Shown here piece after piece: positions 16,592-25,000 of a stretch of DNA of 64,000 nt. A program made the translations under genes and the position numbers. The notes under the pieces were generated by a model. The model searched no databases and was not told where the DNA came from. It saw only the letters and a program-made list of their open reading frames with translations. The stretch is from JAEUKA01 sp035328405 (GTDB taxonomy: Bacteria > Myxococcota_A > Polyangia > Palsa-1104 > JAEUJZ01). Positions within the stretch are counted from its first letter, which is position 1. The number at the start of each line of letters is the position of its first letter. The stretch spans positions 3,310 to 67,309 of the forward strand of contig DAOLIT010000025.1 of assembly GCA_035328405.1 (NCBI GenBank), read 5' to 3'.

Positions 16592-17470
16592 GTGGGTGTT
16601 TTTTGGGCAGGTCTTGCGCTGAAAATCGCGGTGGAAGGGAATTGTCCGACGGTTGCTGCGATCGAAACCGAGATACGAGCACTGGATGCGGAGTTGTTGC
16701 AACGAAATGCCCTGGCTCGACTAGAACCCATCGAAGATCAGTTGCGCGTCGAGGTGTTGTCGGACACTGGCTCGCTGCTGGTCGTTCAAGATTTGGGGCT
16801 CGGGCCGTCGTGTGAAACGCTGGCCGCTGCGACGGCAGTGGTCATCGTCACAGCATTGACTCACGCACAAAGTCCGTCGTCACAGGCTGATCACATGCCT
16901 GCGTTTCAATTGCCCGTTCGCCCGGCGCGCAACCATCAGACGATGGTTTCGACTCCGAGGCGCGTTTCTTGGGAATGGGGTTTGGCCACGGTTTTGGAAG
17001 CCGCTTGGCCGCGGCCGGGAGGCGGCGCGCTGGGACTTTTGGAGATTGCGCCCCAGCGCGCGGATGTGCGTCGGTTTGGAGTGCTCGTGCAGGTCTTTGG
17101 AACGTCTCCAAAACCACAACCGCTTCCATCGGGGAGCGCGGAATACACGCGGCTGTTGCTGTCGGTCGGCCCCCGCATCCGTTTTTTTGCCGGGTCGTGG
17201 GGAATCGATTTGTTTGCGTCGGCTTCTCCGGCGTGGGTGCTGACCAGCGGGCGTGACCTGCCGCGCACACAAACCAGTCACGGCTTTGATGTGGGTCTGG
17301 GCGGTGGCGTTCGAGCGGTCGCGCAACGAAGTGCTCTGCGTCCGTTTGCGATGCTCCATGCGGTGGGTTTTTTGCGAGAACAAAAACTGGTTGTGCTGGG
17401 CGCGGATTGGGAGGCCTCTGCTCCACGATACGGGGTGTTTGTGGCGCTCGGTTTGTCGTTTGCGCGGTAG
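16592..17470 (+). CDS. Hypothetical protein, possible outer-membrane or periplasmic beta-rich C-terminus
   Basis: A 292-residue protein starting at GTG 16592 behind AAGGA. The first part contains CPTVAAIETEIRALDAE and LVVQDLGLGPSCETLAAATAVVI, a pattern I associate with myxobacterial proteins that pair a short N-terminal domain with a barrel-like tail. The C-terminal half alternates hydrophobic and polar residues (LLLSVGPRIRFFAG, SWGIDLFASASPAWVL, YGVFVALGLSFAR) and ends in Phe-Ala-Arg, like transmembrane beta strands. No convincing signal peptide precedes it, which is odd for a barrel; the true start may differ. Function unknown. Confidence 0.6.
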   Translation: MGVFWAGLALKIAVEGNCPTVAAIETEIRALDAELLQRNALARLEPIEDQLRVEVLSDTGSLLVVQDLGLGPSCETLAAATAVVIVTALTHAQSPSSQADHMPAFQLPVRPARNHQTMVSTPRRVSWEWGLATVLEAAWPRPGGGALGLLEIAPQRADVRRFGVLVQVFGTSPKPQPLPSGSAEYTRLLLSVGPRIRFFAGSWGIDLFASASPAWVLTSGRDLPRTQTSHGFDVGLGGGVRAVAQRSALRPFAMLHAVGFLREQKLVVLGADWEASAPRYGVFVALGLSFAR

Positions 17471-17484
17471 GACTCGAGCACGGT

Positions 17485-18168
17485 CTACGTCGATGAAGAC
17501 GGCGGGTCGCAGAGTGTACGCATGTGTCGGATGGTTTCGGCATAGTTTGGCGTGCCCAAAATGCCGCTGCCAGAAACCAGCACCGACGCACCGCTTCGTA
17601 CAACCGGCGCGGCGTTGTCGAGCTTGATGCCTCCATCGACGGAAATGCGCACTTGTTCGGAAAGACCTCTCTCGTCGAGCATGCGGGCAAGTGCTGCAAT
17701 TTTGGGAAGCGCGAGGGAAAGAAACGCTTGGCCACCAAAACCGGGATTGACGCTCATGACGAGCACCATCGACAACTCGGGCAGCACGTATTCGAGCACG
17801 GAAAGCGGCGTCGCCGGATTGAGCGCAACCGCTGCTTGCTTTCCAAGCTGACGGATGTTTTCCACGACGCGGTGCAAATGCGCACAGGCTTCGGGGTGAA
17901 CGTGCAGGATGTCTGCTCCCGCGTCGGCAAACGGTTTGAGCCAACGCTCAGGAGCGAGCATCATCAAATGCACATCGAGCGGCAGCCTCGTGTTTCTGCG
18001 AATGGCCTCGACGATGGGTGGCCCGAGCGTCAAGTTGGGAACGAAGTGGCCATCCATTACATCGACGTGAATGAGGTCTGCGCCTGCTGCTTCCAGCGCG
18101 GCAACTTCGTCGGCCAAACGACCAAAATCACACGACAAAACAGACGGAGCAATCAACACACGAGGCAT
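17485..18168 (-). CDS. rpe: Ribulose-phosphate 3-epimerase
   Basis: Interconverts D-ribulose 5-phosphate and D-xylulose 5-phosphate in the pentose phosphate pathway; a cytoplasmic, metal-dependent TIM barrel. The 227 residues have the family size and motifs: APSVLSCDFGRL near the N-terminus, HVDVMDGHFVPN with metal-binding His and Asp, LDVHLMM with the next His, MSVNPGFGGQ and SVDGGI for phosphate and the catalytic Asp. ATG 18168 is chosen because MPRVLIAPSVL is where homologues begin; the frame stays open upstream into the zinc-ribbon gene. Its start lies 20 bases after that gene's stop, so the two likely form an operon. Confidence 0.95.
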   Translation of the reverse strand: MPRVLIAPSVLSCDFGRLADEVAALEAAGADLIHVDVMDGHFVPNLTLGPPIVEAIRRNTRLPLDVHLMMLAPERWLKPFADAGADILHVHPEACAHLHRVVENIRQLGKQAAVALNPATPLSVLEYVLPELSMVLVMSVNPGFGGQAFLSLALPKIAALARMLDERGLSEQVRISVDGGIKLDNAAPVVRSGASVLVSGSGILGTPNYAETIRHMRTLCDPPSSST

Positions 18169-18187
18169 AAAAAAGTCTTCACCGAGG

Positions 18188-18511
18188 TTACGTGACTTTT
18201 TTGGCGCGGAACACATCGACAATCGACGAAAAAATGTTGGTGTGTTGGTGCCCAAGCAGGCCGTCGAGTTCGTGATCGTCAAACCATATGCCGCCGCAGT
18301 GAAAACACTTATCGATATTCACGCCTTTGAAGCTGATTTCCTTTAGGTCCATGCCGCACTTGGGGCATTTCATGTGGTGCAGCTTTTGTTGGGCTTCTCG
18401 CTCGGCATCGGCCAGTTTTTTGGCCTGCTCGAGGGCTTCGCGCTGACGGCGGGCGGCTTCTTCTCTGGCGAAATACTCTTCTTCAGCTTCCGAAGGTTTT
18501 TTCATCGACAT
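18188..18511 (-). CDS. Small TFIIB-type zinc-ribbon protein with coiled-coil N-terminus
   Basis: A 107-residue soluble protein. The first 45 residues are a charged Glu/Ala/Arg helix (EEEYFAREEAARRQREALEQ), likely a coiled coil. Then comes a zinc ribbon, MKCPKCGMDL...IDKCFHCGGIWFD, with four Cys spaced as in the zf-TFIIB bacterial family. The ATG at 18511 has GAGG upstream. It sits directly upstream of rpe on the same strand. Such proteins are widespread and uncharacterised; nucleic-acid or protein binding is possible. Confidence 0.85.
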   Translation of the reverse strand: MSMKKPSEAEEEYFAREEAARRQREALEQAKKLADAEREAQQKLHHMKCPKCGMDLKEISFKGVNIDKCFHCGGIWFDDHELDGLLGHQHTNIFSSIVDVFRAKKVT

Positions 18512-18571
18512 TGGACGTACCTCACTTCCCCTGTTGGCATCTGCGCCATGTCTATCACACTCGGGGATCGC

Positions 18572-20110
18572 TCAGGGGCCAAAACGCAGCGTTCGCAGGT
18601 TGACGAAACCGTTGTGTGTCTCGAAGACGAGACCAGGATGAAACAGGAAAAGCTGGTTCGGTCGATACAGCACGGTGGCAGGTTGTTCTTGTTCCCAGAT
18701 TTTGCGCAGCGGCTCGGGATCGCCGCCGAGCTGCCAATCCGCGAGCCGCGCCGAAAGTTGGTTCCACAGCGGGTGATTTGCGGGATACGCCGCGCGCAAA
18801 ACCGGTTCGGGGTCCAACAGCCGATCGGGGCCCGTGAAATTCCACGCGACGAGCGCCAAATCAAAACTGCCCAATCGAAGCCGACTCGGGAACGCCGAAA
18901 ACTCAACCAGTTCAGGCACCAATTTGATGCCCAACTTTCCAAGCGCGCTCACCAGCCGCGTCGCCAGCTCGCGCAGCTCAGCAGAGCCTTGCGGAACCAC
19001 CAATTTCCACGTCACGAGCTTCCCGCCAAAAAGTCGCGCACTCCCCGGTGCCGCCCTTGTGATTTGGCTTTGGTCCAAACGTTTCTCTGCATCTTCTTGC
19101 GCGCGTTTTTCGGGCACCGGCAGCGGAACATCCAACGAACCCAGCCCCGAGCGCACATCCGCCAAAAACTGCGCGCGGTCCAAAAAGCCCGAAACCGCTT
19201 GCCGAACCGCCGCTTGCCCCAACAACGGGTGCCTGCCGCTGTACAAAAGCGTCACAAGCTGCTTGCCGTCGGGGACGAGTTTCGAAAACCGGCCTCGCTG
19301 CAACGCCGGTTCCACCAAATCCGGCAAATAGCGCAAAGGCACACGAAGAAGCACCTCGGCTTGCCCCGAGCGAAACCAGTGAAACGCCTTTGCCGGGTCC
19401 TGCGAAAACAGAAAACGGAGTTCCTCTGCCGCCGGTGCCGCACCCCAATACGTCGGATTCCGTTTCAGCACCAAACTGACTCCGCGTTTCCATTCCGCCA
19501 CGCGATAGGGCCCCGTACAGATCGGTTTCCGATTCCAAGGCTTTTGAACAAGCCGCCCATCGGGAAAATGCGCCGCCGGCACAATCGGCAATTCCGACAA
19601 CGCCCACAGAATTTGCTCAGTGCCACGCCGCAACACCAGCCGCAGCGCATCCGGGCCCGTTCGGTGAATCGACACCACATTCCGCAAAAGCGCCCTGGTT
19701 TCCGAACTCGCCGGCAGCGTCGAAAGCACCATCTGCAACGAGAGCTGTACGTCGTAGGACGAAAGCACCCGCCCATCGTGAAATCGCACACCTTTCCGCA
19801 GCCAAACATCGAACGTCCGCCCGTCGCGATCTAGCCTGTATCGATCGGCCAGCACCGGTTCGTATGTCGTTTGGCCGTCGTGTTCTTTGCGCCGCACAAG
19901 CGGCTCGCACACCACGTCGTGAGAGATGCGATATCCCCCCACATCCGGGTCCAACAACGGGTTCAAATGCGCGGGTTCGGGCGCACCTGAAAGCCGCACG
20001 ACGGTCGTGGAAACGGGAGGCTCAGCGCACGCGACCGGCCCTTCCCAAAAAGGCCCCACACACAACCCGAGCAGAAAAAGAACCCAGGCGAAATGCCTCT
20101 GCATGCGCAT
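18572..20110 (-). CDS. Extracellular solute-binding protein, family 5 (peptide/nickel type)
   Basis: Periplasmic binding protein of the DppA/OppA type, 512 residues, signal peptide ending near ACAEPP. Landmarks are LNPLLDPDVGGYRISHDVVCEPLV, LRKGVRFHDGRVLSSYDVQLSL (the family's typical W+L+.GV.FHDG.p motif) and ICTGPYRVAEWKRG, then VRQAVSGFLDRAQF. It starts at ATG 20110, right after the TAA of the carboxypeptidase gene, so the two are surely cotranscribed. No ABC permease or ATPase follows in this window, so it is either an orphan receptor or works with a transporter elsewhere. Peptide binding fits its partner. Confidence 0.88.
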   Translation of the reverse strand: MRMQRHFAWVLFLLGLCVGPFWEGPVACAEPPVSTTVVRLSGAPEPAHLNPLLDPDVGGYRISHDVVCEPLVRRKEHDGQTTYEPVLADRYRLDRDGRTFDVWLRKGVRFHDGRVLSSYDVQLSLQMVLSTLPASSETRALLRNVVSIHRTGPDALRLVLRRGTEQILWALSELPIVPAAHFPDGRLVQKPWNRKPICTGPYRVAEWKRGVSLVLKRNPTYWGAAPAAEELRFLFSQDPAKAFHWFRSGQAEVLLRVPLRYLPDLVEPALQRGRFSKLVPDGKQLVTLLYSGRHPLLGQAAVRQAVSGFLDRAQFLADVRSGLGSLDVPLPVPEKRAQEDAEKRLDQSQITRAAPGSARLFGGKLVTWKLVVPQGSAELRELATRLVSALGKLGIKLVPELVEFSAFPSRLRLGSFDLALVAWNFTGPDRLLDPEPVLRAAYPANHPLWNQLSARLADWQLGGDPEPLRKIWEQEQPATVLYRPNQLFLFHPGLVFETHNGFVNLRTLRFGP

Positions 20111-21934
20111 TTATCGCGACGGCAAAAGCTGGCCGAATCGTTCAAGTGTTTGTGCGACCGGTTTTGCCTTCGGATTCGGCAGAGGTTTGTCCATGCGCAA
20201 AATCGGATAGCGATTGAAGAAACGGTCGAAACTCGGGTGTCGTTCTGCGAAAAACTGGAGCCGGGCCGACGGATTGGCCGCAAACGCTGGGTTTTGCAGC
20301 CGCAAGGCGAACTCCTTTTGCAACGCCGCGTCTTGCGCCAAAAGCTGCACCGCGACTTGCTCTGCGATGTAGTCCTCCAGGTATTCCTTTTGCTCAAACA
20401 CTGCGTTGAAAAAACCCCAGTGCAAAAAGGAATCGCTCGCATCCGGTTCCAGCAAATGCGTGAGCAAGGTCTGGCCGCGCTGTCCCGTCGGTACAAACAA
20501 ACTCCCCGGCACCGCTTCGCACGGTTCGGTGTGCCATTCGCCCTCCACTTTGACCGTTTGCCGACCCTCGTAAGGCCCGTCTGCAAACACCCGTTGCCGC
20601 GCTCGAAACACCGAACACGGCCCCGAAAACCCATTCGGCACCTGAGAAAACGACAACCCGTGCATCCCCAGTTTGTCTGCCATCCAGCCCGCGTGTTCTT
20701 TCGGAATCACATATCCCGCAGGCAGCCTCACCAACGTTTTTTCGACCACCGTCGGGAAAAACGGGATTTTCCACACCATCGGTTTTTGCGGGTCGTAGCT
20801 GACCTTGAGCCCGCCTGAAATCCACGAGGGTTCCAACTTGTACGCATAGCCCGGAAACGAAATCTCCTGTCTGAAAGGCCCCGTCGCGTACGAGAGCACG
20901 ATTTTGCTGCCCGTGGGACGACTCGCATCGGCCCGATCTGCCTCGTGCGCCATCGTCAGAAAGTCTTTCCCACGTTCTCCCACATGTCGCAGCAGCGCCG
21001 TCAGTGTGTCCAGCGTCGTTTTCACTCGCCGGTCATACGGTTTGTACGAATGCGTTTCGACCAGCGCCGCAAAACGATTCCGAAGCGGCCAATATCCCGT
21101 CGAAAACCGAGGCGGAGGCACCTCTTGCACAAAGCCCGAACTGGGATCGTCTTTTTTGACAAAGTTCGGATAAAAATCGAGTGGCCTGTGGCCTCCCCGT
21201 CGCAATTCGTCGAGCACTTTTTGCGACAGCTCGTTTCCCGCTGCCCGCAACGCATTTGGCCCTCCCAACCTTGGCTCGATTTGCACCGCGACATCCGGCT
21301 GAAAATCCGCGCCATCGGTCACATGCAAATCTACGTACAAAAGCGGATCGAACGACTTGAGCAGCCCGAGCATCGCTTTCATCTCAGGCGTTTCGGCTTT
21401 TGCGTAGTCGCGGTTCAAGTTCAGGTTGTGCGCACCGACGCGCCAGCCCGTTTCGACCGGACCGCGCTGGTTCGGACGCTGGTGTGCCGCGAAACGCTCG
21501 TGACCATCGACGTTGAACACCGGCACCAACACGAACGTGAGCTTCGACAGCACGCCCGGCAAAATCTCGCCGGACAGCATGTTGCGCAACAGCCCCAAAC
21601 CCGCGTCTTTTCCGTCCACTTCACCCGCGTGGATGCAGCCCTGCGCAAGCACCACCGGACGGTTCTTTTTCGCAATGTCTTGCGGTGAAAACGTGCCGTC
21701 CGCCGACGCAACCAGCGCCACCATCCGCCGTCCCTGCGGCGTCGTGCCGAAGGTTTCGCACCGCACTTGCTTGTCAAAACGCTGCGCAAAGCGTTCGCAC
21801 AGGGACAGCACCTCGTCGTACCGACCCGTGCGCACAAAACCGCTTTGTTCCGCCAGCGTTCGCAAATCTGACAAATCCGCGCCTGGCGTTGCCGGCAACG
21901 TCAAACCCAAAACCAAAGGCCATGCACTCCACAT
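20111..21934 (-). CDS. Exported M14-family zinc carboxypeptidase
   Basis: Metallopeptidase expected to trim C-terminal residues from peptides outside the cytoplasm. The 607 residues start with a short signal (WPLVLGLTLPATPGA). Zinc ligands are in CIHAGEVDG (HxxE, near residue 100) and VDLHVTD (near 200), a substrate-binding Arg is in LNLNRDY, and the catalytic Glu is in VETHSYK (near 293). About 300 residues of mostly beta sequence follow the catalytic domain, as in the larger secreted M14 members. No SD precedes the ATG. It leads a two-gene operon with the peptide-binding protein and diverges from the ElbD-like gene. Confidence 0.9.
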   Translation of the reverse strand: MWSAWPLVLGLTLPATPGADLSDLRTLAEQSGFVRTGRYDEVLSLCERFAQRFDKQVRCETFGTTPQGRRMVALVASADGTFSPQDIAKKNRPVVLAQGCIHAGEVDGKDAGLGLLRNMLSGEILPGVLSKLTFVLVPVFNVDGHERFAAHQRPNQRGPVETGWRVGAHNLNLNRDYAKAETPEMKAMLGLLKSFDPLLYVDLHVTDGADFQPDVAVQIEPRLGGPNALRAAGNELSQKVLDELRRGGHRPLDFYPNFVKKDDPSSGFVQEVPPPRFSTGYWPLRNRFAALVETHSYKPYDRRVKTTLDTLTALLRHVGERGKDFLTMAHEADRADASRPTGSKIVLSYATGPFRQEISFPGYAYKLEPSWISGGLKVSYDPQKPMVWKIPFFPTVVEKTLVRLPAGYVIPKEHAGWMADKLGMHGLSFSQVPNGFSGPCSVFRARQRVFADGPYEGRQTVKVEGEWHTEPCEAVPGSLFVPTGQRGQTLLTHLLEPDASDSFLHWGFFNAVFEQKEYLEDYIAEQVAVQLLAQDAALQKEFALRLQNPAFAANPSARLQFFAERHPSFDRFFNRYPILRMDKPLPNPKAKPVAQTLERFGQLLPSR

Positions 21935-22078
21935 GGCGCATGCTTAACAAAAATCGTCCCTCGGAGAGAAGGACTATTCGCGGGCAAGTTGTCGGGTGCT
22001 TTTTGCCCAACTTTGGATGCGCCGTCCATCGCTTGGAGGCTGTTGGTTTGGCTTCAATCGTAGTAGCTTCGTCCGATC

Positions 22079-25000
22079 ATGACCGTGCCCGCTCCACTTC
22101 TCGACGTGGCTCAGACGCTCAAAGACAAGCGCATTCTGTTCATCGGAGGCACCGGCTTCGTCGGGAAAGTCACGATGTCGATGCTGTTGTGCAAATACCC
22201 AAACCTCGGCAAGTTGTACGCGCTGGTTCGCCCTGGTTCTGGATACACCGCCGAGACACGGTTTTTTCAGAAGATCGCCAAATCGCGCCCCTTCGATCCG
22301 GTGAGGCAGACGTTTGGCGACGCCACCGAGTCGTTTTTGCGTGAAAAAGTCGTTCCGCTTGCGGGCGATGTGTCACGGCCCAACATCGGTCTTTCTGACG
22401 CTGACCTCGCGCTCATCACCCAAGACGGACCGCTCGACGTGATCCTCAATTCGGCGGGCCTTGTGTCGTTCAATCCGTCGCTGGAATCGGCGTTGCGCAT
22501 CAACGTGTTCGGCGTGCAACACGTACTCGAGTTGGCTCGGGCAACCTCGGCAAAACTTGTTCACGTCTCGACCTGTTTCGTCGCCGGTCAGCGCGAAGGA
22601 GAAGTGTGGGAAGACGAACCTGTGATTGGGTATTTTCCCCGTCGCCCAGGCCATGATCGATCGCGATCTGCGGGCAATGCGCTGCGCCAAGGCGATTTTG
22701 ATCCCGTCGCCGAGATCGCCGATTGCGAACGGCTGATCGAACAAACCCGCCAGCGTGCCGATGACCGCGCACATTTGTCCATGTTTCGTGACAAAGGGGC
22801 CGAGCGGCTCCGCGCCGAAGGACGCGATCCTGACGACGAACGGCATTTGAAAGCGGCACTTCAGCGAGAGAAAAAAACCTGGACCGCCGAGCGTTTGACC
22901 GAACTCGGCATGGAACGCGCGCAGCATTGGGGCTTTACGAACACCTACACCTACACCAAGAGCATCGGGGATCAGCTTTGCGCGCACGCAGCTTTGCCCG
23001 AAACACAGCGCCAAGACGGCAAAAAGACGGTCCGCATCGCGATTGTGCGGCCCGCCATCGTCGAGTCGGCGATGAACTATCCGTTTCCCGGCTGGAACGA
23101 GGGCTTTAATACCACCGCGCCGCTCATTTTCATGGTGTTGAAAGGGCACATTCAGGTGCCCGCGTCGCCGAATACCGTGCTCGATTTGATACCCGTGGAT
23201 ATGGTGGCTTCCGCGACCATTGCAGCGACGGCGGCGGTGCTTGCCGAGCGCAACGAACTGATCTACCACTTGGGGTCCAGCGACTCGAGCCCGCTCAGGA
23301 TGCCGCGTTCGGTGGAACTTACAGGGCTCTACAAACGACGGCATTTCCGAGACAAGCTCGACAAGAATCAAGGCGACGCGCTGATGAATCGTTTGCGTGC
23401 CCGGCTTGAGTCCATTCCCGTCAGCAAGTCGCAGTATCAGCACCTCAGCGTGCCGCTTTTGCGTGGCGTCGCTGAACGCGCCTCGGCGGCCATCAGCGAA
23501 ACCCTCGACAAAATGTGGGGAATGCCTCGGCTGACGGCGCTCGGCGAACGCGCGAAGGAAAAACTCGACGCCACCGCGCAGCTTGCTCGCCAGGCCGAGT
23601 CGATTTTCGATTTGTTCTTGCCGTTCGTCCACGACAACGCGCCCATTTTTCGAGCGGACAACACCCGCGCGCTTTTCCGCAGCCTGACGCCGCACGACCA
23701 AACGCTTTTGCGCTGGAATCCCGAGACCATCAACTGGCGCGAGTACATGCTCGACGTTCACATTCCGGGCCTGGAAAAATGGATTTTTCCGTCGCTGGAT
23801 GAGGAATTTTCCGCGCGTGCCAAAACCGTCTACACATATCGGGACCTTTTGGAAATGCTCGATTCGGCGGCCAAGGCCTATCGAAGCCGGACGGCGATGC
23901 GCTTGTTGCCGCCGCTCGATGCCGATGGCGTGCCTGTGGGATATGGCCAGCGATACACCTACCGAGATTTGCGGGAGCGTTCGACGCGGGTCAGCGAAAC
24001 CCTTCGTCGGTTGGGTGTTCCCGTCGGTGGGCGGGTGTTGCTTTTGTCGGAAAACCGACCCGAGTGGGCGATTTCGTATTTCGGCATTTTGAAAGCTGCT
24101 GCGGTTGTAGTTCCCGTCGATAAAGAAGCATCCCTCGACGAGGTGATGAACATTTGTCGGTTTGGGGATGTTTGTGCGGCGATCGTCTCGGACAAAGTGG
24201 CGGCACGAATCGACATTCGCAATGCCCTGGGTCAGTCGATGCCGCACGTCAAAGTCCTCAACTTCAAAGAGGCGCTTTTCGGACCGACGCAGCACGCGCT
24301 TCTTCCTGTCGAAAAATTGCCCGCACTGCCGTTGACTGGACGCGCGGAGGAACTGGCGTCGCTGATTTTCACGTCAGGCACAACCGGTCGGCCCAAAGGC
24401 GTCATGCTGACCAACCGGAATTTCACGTCGCTGCTTGCCAAAATCGGCGGCGTTTTCGATGTGGACAAACACGACGGCATTTTGTCCGTGCTGCCGCTGC
24501 ACCACACGTTCGAATTTTCCGCCGGTTTGCTTTTGCCTTTGTCTCGGGGTGCGCAAATCGCGTACCTGCCCGACATCAATGGCGATGCGCTTTCCGAGGC
24601 CTTCTCGACAGCACACATCACCGGAATGGTGGGTGTACCTGCGCTTTTTCAGCTCTTGTCGCGGCGAATCACCAAACAGATTTCGGACCGTCTGCCGCAA
24701 AAGGCCGTGCCGTGGGTGTTGCGCCTGCTGGCTCGGCTGTACGATTTGATGCGCTCGACGCGCGAACGAACCCGCAAGGCGCTGGGTTTTGAGCTGAACT
24801 TGCCGCGTCTGCTCTTTTTGCCGATCCATCAGCGGTTCGGCGGAAAGCTGAGGCTGCTCATCAGTGGCGGCTCAGCGTTGCCCGTCGAGACCATGAAGGA
24901 ATTTCGCGGCCTCGGCTTCAATTTGTACGAAGGCTACGGCATGACTGAAAGTTCACCGGTGCTGACGGTGACAAGGCCCGGTTCAACGCTCGTGCTGGGA

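Noticed and set aside
22373..24295. Minus-strand open frame of 640 codons inside the ElbD-like gene
   Set aside because: Antisense shadow produced by strong codon bias; no start signal and no motif.
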